DNA from: Paenibacillus polymyxa M1
Lineage (GTDB): Bacteria > Bacillota > Bacilli > Paenibacillales > Paenibacillaceae
Direction of reading: 5' to 3'
Length of the DNA: 64,000 nt
Assembly (NCBI RefSeq): GCF_000237325.1
Contig: NC_017542.1
Coordinates: 5,388,501 to 5,452,500, forward strand
In this document: in pieces, positions 45,206-52,715 of the stretch
How positions within the stretch are numbered: position 1 is the first letter of the stretch
Layout: each line of letters begins with the position of its first letter
Position numbers and translations under genes: made by a program
Notes under the pieces: generated by a model
Seen by the model: only the letters and a program-made list of their open reading frames with translations
Database searches by the model: none
What the model was told of the DNA's origin: nothing

Positions 45206-45766
45206 ATGACAGAAACACAGCATACTAAATTAGGGCCTGCTTATTTGGAGGATTGGGTTGTACCCGAAAACCCGGAGGCATGGGTTGAACAAGAATGGAC
45301 AGGTAAGCTCCGTTCACAGGCCGGAAATACGAAATTTCACATTTTTTACTATGGAGAATTCATGGATGAGCTGATCGCTGTAACAGAGTTTGCGCCCCAG
45401 CTCATTATTGCAGAAGATGCAGTCACAGGTGAGCAGATCGTCATTTTTGATGGAACTCGCCATGGTTACGATGCACTACTGTGTGAAGTATATACAGAAG
45501 AACAGCAGAACAATCGCACTCCCCTGCTACCTTATCTGGACGATGACGGTGAGGATACCTTTGAGGTGACCGTGACTGCTTTTTATAATGTTGATTGGGA
45601 TGACGAGTTTGCAGATGATGTGGACGAGAACGGACAGCTGGAGCTGATCAGCGGCGAACGGTGCGATTTTGAAGAGGCCAAGCGAAACGGTTTTGATGCG
45701 ATTAGCATTACAATTACCAGCGCTAAAGGTCTAAAAACAGAGATCCTTCAGGAAGAGCTGGCCTGA
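45206..45766 (+). CDS. Unrecognised acidic protein, gene 6 of the operon
   Basis: 186 residues, strongly acidic (DWDDEFADDVDENG, LDDDGED), cytosolic, beta-rich. No family recognised. AAAGGAAG ribosome site. Stop codon 2 nt before the next ATG, so it is tightly coupled to the Imm26-like gene. The high acidity fits a binder of a basic partner such as a nuclease toxin, an inference only. Confidence 0.58.
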   Translation: MTETQHTKLGPAYLEDWVVPENPEAWVEQEWTGKLRSQAGNTKFHIFYYGEFMDELIAVTEFAPQLIIAEDAVTGEQIVIFDGTRHGYDALLCEVYTEEQQNNRTPLLPYLDDDGEDTFEVTVTAFYNVDWDDEFADDVDENGQLELISGERCDFEEAKRNGFDAISITITSAKGLKTEILQEELA

Positions 45767-45768
45767 CG

Positions 45769-46203
45769 ATGGTATTTAAGAGAATCAAACATCAGGAAGG
45801 CGATATTTTTGTTATCCCTCTGCATGACGGCCGATTTGCGGTATGTCAGGTGATCTGCGCACTGTATGGTCGATTCAAAAAAGCGTTCTCCTTTGGTGTT
45901 CTATCCATAGGTCAGAATCAAGCGTACGAGGGTGAAGCTACATATCTCTCATTCACAGATTACCGGGGCAGGTTCGAGGTTATATTCACCGCCACCCAAA
46001 ATCTGACGAAGGGAGTATGGCCCATTATCGATCATCGCCTTCTATCTGAGGAACAACAGCAGCTAAAATATTTTAATTGCGCGGGCCATCTGTATTACGG
46101 AGATGAATATGTACGCAACCTGGAACTAAAAGAATATAATCAATATCCTGTAATGGGCGTGGCTGGATATGAACTGGTACAGCAATATTTAGCCCAAGCA
46201 TAA
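45769..46203 (+). CDS. Imm26-like immunity protein, gene 7 of the operon
   Basis: 144 residues. The opening EGDIFVIPLHDGRFAVCQVI matches the Imm26 family (EGDIFxIPLxDGxFxxxxVI), an immunity family found next to polymorphic toxins. The remainder is beta-rich with IDHRLLSEEQ. No toxin gene (LXG, WXG, Rhs or nuclease domain) was found nearby. Translation is coupled to gene 6 (2-nt gap). Family call from memory of the motif. Confidence 0.65.
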   Translation: MVFKRIKHQEGDIFVIPLHDGRFAVCQVICALYGRFKKAFSFGVLSIGQNQAYEGEATYLSFTDYRGRFEVIFTATQNLTKGVWPIIDHRLLSEEQQQLKYFNCAGHLYYGDEYVRNLELKEYNQYPVMGVAGYELVQQYLAQA

Positions 46204-46225
46204 AGAACAAAAAGAATAGCAACTT

Positions 46226-46265
46226 AAAGAGCCACCTTAAAGTTCGAAAACCAGGGTGGCTCTTT
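46226..46265. terminator. Bidirectional terminator between the operon and a SUKH gene
   Basis: Perfect 11-bp stem AAAGAGCCACC/GGTGGCTCTTT with an eighteen-base loop. It ends the plus-strand operon and the convergent gene at 46272. Short T runs only. Confidence 0.65.
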
Positions 46266-46271
46266 AACGAT

Positions 46272-46811
46272 TTAAAAGGGTTCAAATGTATAAGGGAATG
46301 GTGTACGATGTGTTCCCAAAATCGACTTTACGCGTTCTCTATCCAGCAGCGCTTCGACGAAGCTATACAAATCCGGGGCTGCATACCGAAAGTTGCCCCA
46401 TGTGCGCAGATTCAAAGCATAAATCGGGAATTCCCCCCGTTTATCAGGCGATTGAATATCCCAGACCAGCAGGTCATCCTCTTCACTGGAAGCGAAGGGA
46501 ACGGCATGTTCCAATAATTGCGGGAAACCATCTGGCTCCAACGCCGCTTCTTGTAAGACCTCCTCCGATTCCAGTACATCATCAAACCAAGCTCGCCAGT
46601 CATGGTAACGATGAAGCCATGAATCCGGATGATCCCCGAGAGGAATATGGATGTTCCATACGCCACATAACCGCCCGTAGCCAAGAGTCTTGACGTAATC
46701 TATATAGGAAGGCGGAAAGCCCCGTCCATTTGAAAAACGATGCTCTATAAGAAATTCTTCATCATAATAAGCCTGAATCTGCAAACGTTGCAGCCCTGTA
46801 AAAATACTCAT
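46272..46811 (-). CDS. SMI1/KNR4 (SUKH) family protein
   Basis: About 179 residues. The SUKH pattern is visible as FPPSYIDYVKTLGYGRLCG near residues 32-50, GFPQLLEHAVPFASSEEDDLLVWD, and SFVEALLD near the C-terminus. SUKH proteins are widespread immunity proteins that bind toxins of contact-dependent or secreted systems. ATG at 46811 has AAAGGAG upstream. Convergent with the seven-gene operon. Confidence 0.75.
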   Translation of the reverse strand: MSIFTGLQRLQIQAYYDEEFLIEHRFSNGRGFPPSYIDYVKTLGYGRLCGVWNIHIPLGDHPDSWLHRYHDWRAWFDDVLESEEVLQEAALEPDGFPQLLEHAVPFASSEEDDLLVWDIQSPDKRGEFPIYALNLRTWGNFRYAAPDLYSFVEALLDRERVKSILGTHRTPFPYTFEPF

Positions 46812-46911
46812 GCTCGCCCTCTCCTTTTGCACATCCTATTCGCCTTTTCACCCTTCGGCACATTGAAAAGGCCATTTTCAAGTGTTAAAATGGGAATAAT
46901 ATGTATATTCT

Positions 46912-46948
46912 AAAAAAGAGTGAAGATGCGTCAACATCCTCACTCTTT
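46912..46948 (-). terminator. Terminator of the collapsed toxin transcript
   Basis: Stem AAAGAGTGAAGATG/CATCCTCACTCTTT, 14 positions with one mismatch, six-base loop, TTTTTT on the minus strand. A second stem-loop, CAGCC/GGCTG, lies at 46953-46979. Confidence 0.7.
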
Positions 46949-46994
46949 GGCAACAGCCGCTTTTAAGGGCGGTGGCTGCAAGTTCACGGTATTC

Positions 46995-47035
46995 GAAATA
47001 GACCGGTTCCTACCACGGGCGGTCTATTTCTTTTT
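46995..47035 (+). terminator. Hairpin and plus-strand terminator inside the toxin remnant
   Basis: Perfect 10-bp stem GAAATAGACC/GGTCTATTTC, sixteen-base loop, then TTTTT on the plus strand. It could end an antisense RNA against the remnant. The stem carries the stop codon of the minus-strand mini-frame. Confidence 0.6.
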
Positions 47036-47068
47036 ATGGAAGGAAAGAATCAGGGCCTCACCTCCTTT
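47024..47068 (-). pseudogene. Probable remnant of a holin-like type I toxin gene
   Basis: On the minus strand a strong AAAGGAGGTGAG (47057-47068) is followed within 4 nt by a mini-frame reading LILSFHKKK and stop (47024-47053). In Bacillota holin-like (Fst/TxpA-type) toxins the same ribosome site precedes a 25-40 residue membrane peptide that ends in Lys residues. Here only the tail is left, as if the coding middle was deleted. An extended -10 (TG-T-TATAAT, minus strand, about 47119-47124) lies upstream, and several stem-loops follow, as in type I toxin mRNAs. Assignment by pattern recall. Confidence 0.4.
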
Positions 47069-47179
47069 ACAGGAGACTAGCCGACCGCCCATCTAAGCCA
47101 TTCTGTTGTTAAGGAATATTATAACATATGATATATAAAAAGTACGTTTTTACGCTCTTTCCGAAAAGGAGGAACGAAC

Positions 47180-47839
47180 ATGGAGCAAAAACGCTTCAAA
47201 GATGAATATGGATATAAATATGACTTTGCCGCCGTGATCCGGAGAGGAGAACAGGTAGCTGTTCACTGTCCTCGCTGTCAGGGCCAAGCTTTTATTTCCA
47301 GATCTAAAGAAGACTGTTATTACGTTGTTCGCTGCTCTCATTGTTACTACACATTTCAGCAGCCAGAATCGTATAAATTCTATGCACGCGGTGTATGCAG
47401 CCATTGCGAGCGATATTTTAATATTGAAATCCATGATGACCGAACGGTTACTCATAAAAATACGAATATACACTGTCCGCACTGTGAGACACGTAATCAA
47501 GTTCCGGTGCATCGTATGCAGTCACGTGAATGGCATACAGACGTGATCCAAAATGGGAAAGATCCTATTTTCCAGCTCCAACTGTATTTCCTTGATTACT
47601 ATCGTGGGAAACCGGTGTGGGCTCTTAACCGGATACACCTGAATTATTTGCTCTCCTATATCTCTGCCGAGTTGCGGGAAAAACCCACATCCGGTATGAT
47701 GCGCACGGCTTCCCATTCCATTCCAAAGTACATTAAGGATGCGAAAAATCGCCAGGCCATCTTAAAAATATTACAAAAACTACAGCATAAACAAGCGTCT
47801 AAGGGTGAGCATTCCAAACATGAGTATACAAACTTTTGA
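47180..47839 (+). CDS. Zinc-ribbon protein with four CxxC knuckles
   Basis: 219 residues. Four CxxC pairs, C30/C33, C52/C55, C73/C76 and C99/C102, make two treble-clef zinc ribbons in the N-terminal half. The C-terminal half is helical and basic (SIPKYIKDAKNRQAILKILQ), perhaps binding nucleic acid. No family recognised. AAAAGGAGG precedes the ATG. Its last codons overlap the start of a small downstream gene (47820). Confidence 0.65.
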   Translation: MEQKRFKDEYGYKYDFAAVIRRGEQVAVHCPRCQGQAFISRSKEDCYYVVRCSHCYYTFQQPESYKFYARGVCSHCERYFNIEIHDDRTVTHKNTNIHCPHCETRNQVPVHRMQSREWHTDVIQNGKDPIFQLQLYFLDYYRGKPVWALNRIHLNYLLSYISAELREKPTSGMMRTASHSIPKYIKDAKNRQAILKILQKLQHKQASKGEHSKHEYTNF

Positions 47840-48015
47840 CAGCCTAGAAGCACTGGTCCAGGCCGTCTGTCAGACCACCACGTGCAATCTCGGCTGGAGA
47901 TAGCGACTGTACAGATGTTATTGAAGTACTACGCCGCAGTGGAAGCGAGCCGGATGTTCAACGCATTGCGCAGGGACTGCAATATGATCATGAATACAAT
48001 GCTTTTATGGAATAA
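47820..48015 (+). pseudogene. Frameshifted small gene after the zinc-ribbon gene
   Basis: An ATG at 47820, overlapping the zinc-ribbon stop, reads MSIQTFDSLEALVQAV and stops at 47901-47903. The +1 frame continues from about 47896 as GDSDCTDVIEVLRRSG to a stop at 48013-48015, with coding-like composition. Joined, they give a protein of about 65 residues. A one- or two-base indel near 47890-47900, a sequencing error or programmed frameshifting would each explain it. It runs 11 nt into the convergent gene at 48005. Confidence 0.45.
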
Positions 48016-49639
48016 GCGTCTCCAGTATCTCTTTTACCTCAGGGACAGCCTGCTTCAGGCTGTTTTTTAGTTTCTTTGCACCACCCCATATACGATAAAC
48101 GATCATCTCTTGTTCGTAGTCTTCCAACTTCTCAAGTACATTTACTAGCGCCTTCGCCTGTTCTGCACTTTCAATGCCAGCCGATTTCAGAGGTTTGGCA
48201 GAATCATTACCTGCCAAAAGAATCCTCACCCATACGGGAATCGTATCCGGTGTCAGTCCATGTGCCTCAGCAAACACAGCGGCGTAACCGTCCTGCACCG
48301 ACTGGTGCTCACTATCCACTAGCTTCATATAACGACTCACTAACGGAAAATATTCCGTTCCTTTAAGTCCTAATCCCATCACCGCATAGGTTCCAGGCAT
48401 TGCTGACTTCTCCCCCGGCTCTACATCGTTGTACCACTTGAATTCTTCCATCACAGTCTCGGCATATTCCGCCAGCAACGGGTGCAGCGAAGGGTATTCA
48501 AGTGCATTGGCAAAGAAACGATGTAATGCAGATTTGGCTAACTTGGGTATGGGTAGATAGTTTTTCACTTTGCTTTTGAACTTCATCCCATATTCCTTAG
48601 TAAAGCCTTTTCGTAATATATCACATAGATATACGAGTGCTTCTCTATAGCTCTCTTCTTCCTCAGAACGAATCTGAACCTCCAGTGTTTGCAAAATATC
48701 ATTCGCTTGGCAGGTGACTCGTTCACTTGTATATGACGCTGGAATGCTGCCTGATCCACTCTTAAGCCACTCGGCTGCCTGATTTGAACCCAGTTGTGCA
48801 GCAATCTCCAAATAACTCTGCCGTGCATCGGCATCGGTCGAACCCACACGCATCGCGGTGAGCAGGAACATCTCCATGGCGGGGGCAGGAATATCTGAAG
48901 GAAGAATATCGGGCCTCACCGTATACTCCAGCCCGTAGTTTTTTTCCCGATCTGCGTATTTGGCCAAAAATTCATCTTCAGCCCAATGCATTAAGCCTCT
49001 GCTCAGCTGATGCCTCCATGCTTCTTCTCGCTTACGGCTAACCTGCACTTTTGCATCCATTCGATTCAACAGCTCATTCACCCACTGGGCGTCTATAGGG
49101 TACAAATGAGGATCAAGCAAGTGCCTTACTAAGAAAAAATCGTCCTCTTCCTTCGGGATAGCTTTACTGGCAGGGTCAAGCTTTTGCTCCACAAACTGTT
49201 CGATAGTGGCTAACAGATGCTGCCGCTTATCTTCGTTCAACAGCGAGAATGTAAAATGACTGGCCTTATTCTCCAAGACCACCTCTAGATGAAATTCCAG
49301 CCGATAACGAAAAAACATAGGACTAAATTCTTCAGAATTATACAGGGCCGCTATCCGTTCTTTGAACACAGGCATCCATTCATCCTGCACCTGCTGGAGC
49401 GTCACTTCTTCCGTAAAACCGGAAATATCCATATCTGGTCTACGATGATCCCAATCAAACGGTTCGTAGGTATCCACCCATAACCCGTCGCTCTTACAGG
49501 TAACTTTTAAGTATTCATGAATCCCTTCGTGAAGGACGCTTTTGGTCTTGAATTCCGCGATGCGTTTTTGCTCAGAAGCGTATCTCTGGTCAATCTCCTC
49601 AAAAATTGGATCTATGTAGGCCTGTACCCCCGATGTCAT
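48005..49639 (-). CDS. Large unrecognised protein, 544 residues
   Basis: 544 residues, acidic, soluble, largely helical. The first 120 residues look like a separate alpha/beta domain (GIHEYLKVTCKSDGLWVDTYE); the rest is helical with several YLEIAAQLGSNQAAEWL-type stretches resembling Sel1/TPR repeats, and ends in an Arg/Lys-rich helix. No family recognised with confidence; it may belong to a Paenibacillus DUF. Own promoter presumed in the 158-nt divergent gap to the SUKH pair at 49798. Convergent overlap of 11 nt with the frameshifted small gene. Confidence 0.6.
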   Translation of the reverse strand: MTSGVQAYIDPIFEEIDQRYASEQKRIAEFKTKSVLHEGIHEYLKVTCKSDGLWVDTYEPFDWDHRRPDMDISGFTEEVTLQQVQDEWMPVFKERIAALYNSEEFSPMFFRYRLEFHLEVVLENKASHFTFSLLNEDKRQHLLATIEQFVEQKLDPASKAIPKEEDDFFLVRHLLDPHLYPIDAQWVNELLNRMDAKVQVSRKREEAWRHQLSRGLMHWAEDEFLAKYADREKNYGLEYTVRPDILPSDIPAPAMEMFLLTAMRVGSTDADARQSYLEIAAQLGSNQAAEWLKSGSGSIPASYTSERVTCQANDILQTLEVQIRSEEEESYREALVYLCDILRKGFTKEYGMKFKSKVKNYLPIPKLAKSALHRFFANALEYPSLHPLLAEYAETVMEEFKWYNDVEPGEKSAMPGTYAVMGLGLKGTEYFPLVSRYMKLVDSEHQSVQDGYAAVFAEAHGLTPDTIPVWVRILLAGNDSAKPLKSAGIESAEQAKALVNVLEKLEDYEQEMIVYRIWGGAKKLKNSLKQAVPEVKEILETLIP

Positions 49640-49797
49640 ACGATGTGCTCCCCTTTCATACCCTCACAAATTGTAGTTCTTACATAATTGAGATAGACTA
49701 ATATTTAACTATTTTATTTCCTGATTATAGCATATCTCTCATTTACATTTGGACTCCATCCCTATAGATAGAGTGCCAGAAAGCAGGTGTATTCTAC

Positions 49798-50574
49798 ATG
49801 TATTGGGTTTCCACACAGCACACGCCAGTAGCTGCCGATGAACTGACAAATTTCGAACATACCTATGGCATAACTTTACCAATTCCCTATGCTTCATTTC
49901 TCACCCAATACGGGCCAGGTACCTATTGCGGCCTGCTGGTGATTGAACGACCTGATCCTCAACTTTTGCAATCCTATGCGGATTACGAACTGTGGACGCA
50001 TAATGATAACTGTCCGATCACCGCGCAACAGCTGGGCGAGTGCGTGTTCATCGGCAGCTCCATAGATGGTGATTTTCTAGCGGTGCATCCTCAGGTCGAA
50101 GGCTTGCTTTGGCTACCGCGACATTCGGAGGTCATTACTATGAAGCCATTAGATGTTCAAGCCCCATTTATAGATACACTAGAGCATATACTACGGGATG
50201 AATTCGGAAGAATAGAGCCATTCCCCCGTTATTTCGAGCCTGTCAGTCTGGATAGAGTTGCAACATTTCTACAATTTAATCCACCGGAGACGGCGGAAGC
50301 TTACGGTTCAGCCAATCCGAACGATCAAGCCTTGCAAGTAGCTCCAGCATCTATACAGGTATTGGCTCAGCGTTTTAAACAGCATTTTGACTCAAATCTA
50401 TGGATTGAAAACGAGCATATCTGCTTGGCTTTTCTTCAGTCTCTTGGCGGATACGTACGTTTCAATTATGCATATGGACGCGAAGTGGCGATCATTTATG
50501 AATCTAAAGCGATAGCACTTCATGATGAAGTTCTATCATTCCTGCAAAAAGAACATTGCCAGGTTGTAGAGTAA
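49798..50574 (+). CDS. SMI1/KNR4 (SUKH) family protein with a C-terminal extension
   Basis: 258 residues. SUKH domain at about 10-135: TNFEHTYGITLPIPYASFLTQYGPG, CVFIGSSIDGDFLAVHP, and LEHILRDEFG. From about 140 on, an extra mixed domain includes IQVLAQRFKQHFDSNLWIENEHIC. Likely an immunity or protein-binding role. 17 nt before the next SUKH-containing gene, so the two form an operon. Confidence 0.72.
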   Translation: MYWVSTQHTPVAADELTNFEHTYGITLPIPYASFLTQYGPGTYCGLLVIERPDPQLLQSYADYELWTHNDNCPITAQQLGECVFIGSSIDGDFLAVHPQVEGLLWLPRHSEVITMKPLDVQAPFIDTLEHILRDEFGRIEPFPRYFEPVSLDRVATFLQFNPPETAEAYGSANPNDQALQVAPASIQVLAQRFKQHFDSNLWIENEHICLAFLQSLGGYVRFNYAYGREVAIIYESKAIALHDEVLSFLQKEHCQVVE

Positions 50575-50591
50575 GAGGAGGACGAATACAA

Positions 50592-52010
50592 ATGACAGTA
50601 CATTTTGCACATATCTTAGAAAAGCTCGGAGGGATCGCTAAGCGCCTGAGACAAGGTGGGATGCCTGACGTAGTATACCAATGGACGAAGGGGATTTCCG
50701 AAGAGGAACTGACTGAGTTGGAGGAACGGCTGCAAATCCCTTTGCCTGCCTCCCTGTCTGAATTGATAAAGCGGTGTGGCAGCTTACATTTGCTATGGTG
50801 CCTCCCTCAACACTGTATTGTAGCCGATGAACCGGCTTGTTCATATGAAAGCAGTAATGGCCTTAAACAAAAACCGAATATGCTTGACGATATTACAGGA
50901 GAATTTGGCTGGAATCATGAGTATATAAGCTATTTTACATCCTATGGAGAAAACACCGACTCAGCAGCGGACGAACAACGATATCTAATTTTAAACTATA
51001 ACGGTGCCGGTGATCCGATCCTGCTTGATAGAGCGACATCCGCAACAGAGCCAGCAGTGTTCTGTTATGAGCATGAGTTGGATCGGTTCATGCTGCTCGC
51101 AGAAAGTCTACCTACCTATATAGAAACCATGCTTGCCTTACACGGGTTATGGCTGTGGGATTGGTCTAACGTGTCAGACGAGCTTGGTATTCAACTAGAC
51201 AGCCCACCGCTGCAGTTGTGGCAGCGCTGGTTGAACACGTTCTGTACGATGAAGCTGGAGGATGCCGCCCGGTCGCTGGAAACACTGATCCATTACACCA
51301 CCATGCATGGCGCAGATCATCCTGCTGTACTGCAGGCTTTTCAGGCCTATGATCCAAAGGATATTTTTCTTGCCTGGGAGCAGCGCATTCAGCGTAACCC
51401 GGCCCAATTCGCTACATGGGCATTTTTTATTGGGGAGACCGCAGGTATTGGGGCTGCTGACTGGGTTCGCTCCTTATGGGAGCCGGACACGGATATCACG
51501 CAAGCATGGAATTCATCCGCTTCAAATAACATACATGCTGAGAGAGCATTTGTCTCGACACGTGCCTATCTATCCGCCCGCTGTCTGCCCGAACAGGAAG
51601 GATTAGAAAATGTTTATAATGATCTGATGCAGCATACGGCAAAGGATGGCAAATTAGAAGGGTACACCGTTAGCGGGCAGTTACAGCATTTTCATTCACC
51701 GCAGGTCATTGACTGGATGCGGGATAAGGTCAATCATCCGGTCGATGGCTGGGCAGTACTTTTCGCCTACTCTCGTCCTACAGCTGAGCAGGTGATTGAA
51801 TGGCTATCCAGTAACGAGCTTCATCAGAAAATTGCAACCGAGGCGCTGGATATCATGATTCAGCGCGATCTTCTGCCCGGTCTAGAAGCAGACGTTTGGG
51901 CTAGCATCTCAAACCTGCTTCATGCTTCTTTACAACTCGTGATGCTCAAAAAAGATAAACGTCGCATTGAAGCCGTGCTGGAGCAGCTTTCAGATTTGAA
52001 ACTTCGTTAA
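50592..52010 (+). CDS. SMI1/KNR4 (SUKH) domain fused to a long helical region
   Basis: About 472 residues. SUKH domain at about 25-185 (GISEEELTELEERLQIPLPASLSELIKRCG, YLILNYNGAGDPILLD). Then about 280 residues of helices without a recognised family (WAVLFAYSRPTAEQVIEWLSS), perhaps ARM/HEAT-like. ATG at 50592 follows AAGAGGAGG; a frame from 50556 would overlap the preceding gene. Second gene of the SUKH pair. Such fusions are larger than the usual SUKH immunity proteins of 130-200 residues. Confidence 0.68.
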   Translation: MTVHFAHILEKLGGIAKRLRQGGMPDVVYQWTKGISEEELTELEERLQIPLPASLSELIKRCGSLHLLWCLPQHCIVADEPACSYESSNGLKQKPNMLDDITGEFGWNHEYISYFTSYGENTDSAADEQRYLILNYNGAGDPILLDRATSATEPAVFCYEHELDRFMLLAESLPTYIETMLALHGLWLWDWSNVSDELGIQLDSPPLQLWQRWLNTFCTMKLEDAARSLETLIHYTTMHGADHPAVLQAFQAYDPKDIFLAWEQRIQRNPAQFATWAFFIGETAGIGAADWVRSLWEPDTDITQAWNSSASNNIHAERAFVSTRAYLSARCLPEQEGLENVYNDLMQHTAKDGKLEGYTVSGQLQHFHSPQVIDWMRDKVNHPVDGWAVLFAYSRPTAEQVIEWLSSNELHQKIATEALDIMIQRDLLPGLEADVWASISNLLHASLQLVMLKKDKRRIEAVLEQLSDLKLR

Positions 52011-52056
52011 CACAGGAGCCGGCGTATGCAGACTTGCCTGTACGGGGTGGGAGCAC

Positions 52057-52085
52057 AAAAAAATGAGCCGCTGCATCAGCGGCTT
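52057..52085 (-). terminator. Terminator of the CrtI-TetR operon
   Basis: Stem AGCCGCTG/CAGCGGCT with a three-base loop, containing the stop of the TetR gene, followed by TTTTTTT on the minus strand. Confidence 0.8.
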
Positions 52086-52690
52086 AATCCTCGAAAAAAA
52101 GTATCTATAGTAAATGAAATCAATTCATTATTTGCTTTGGCCATAGGAAGCTCAAAATTCAGGAGAAGAGAAGTTAGTCCGTGTAACATACTCCATACGG
52201 ATCTAGCCATCAGGTGCTCATCCCCTTGAATGATGCCCCCTTCCTCCATAGCGACTTTGAGTCCGCCCTCAAGCAACTCAAACCCTTTAAAACTCCCACT
52301 GTCTATAAGGCTAACCGAGCTTACAGATTCAAGGTTGCTGATAAACAGGATGTTGTAGTATTCGGGATTAGCCATGCCAAAACGGACATAAGCATCGGAC
52401 ACTGTTTTCAGTGTGTCCAGAGCGTTCAGTCCGGCTGCCTGTGCTTCATCCACGCGCTGCTGAAGAGCCTTCAGGAACAAAGCATTCCCTTCTAACAGCA
52501 GTTCACGAACAACCGCTTCCTTATTGGAGAAATAATGATAAATAGTCGTTGGTGAATATTCGATCTGATCCGCAATTTTACGCATAGAGACCTCGGCATA
52601 CCCTTGGTTCAAGAAGAGTGATCGGGCGGCCTCAATGATTTTGCGGCGAATCTCACTGCTCTCACGTTCTCGGCGTTTGATATGTTTCAT
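52076..52690 (-). CDS. TetR family regulator
   Basis: 204 residues. The helix-turn-helix YAEVSMRKIADQIEYSPTTIYHYFSNKEAVVREL is typical, with a helical C-terminal domain of the WHG type. It follows a CrtI-like oxidoreductase gene by 25 nt on the same strand and probably controls it: TTAACA-G-TGTTAA lies in their joint promoter. The stop codon is in the terminator stem. Confidence 0.85.
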   Translation of the reverse strand: MKHIKRRERESSEIRRKIIEAARSLFLNQGYAEVSMRKIADQIEYSPTTIYHYFSNKEAVVRELLLEGNALFLKALQQRVDEAQAAGLNALDTLKTVSDAYVRFGMANPEYYNILFISNLESVSSVSLIDSGSFKGFELLEGGLKVAMEEGGIIQGDEHLMARSVWSMLHGLTSLLLNFELPMAKANNELISFTIDTFFRGLSR

Positions 52691-52715
52691 GAATAGATAT
52701 ACGTGCCCTTTCTGC

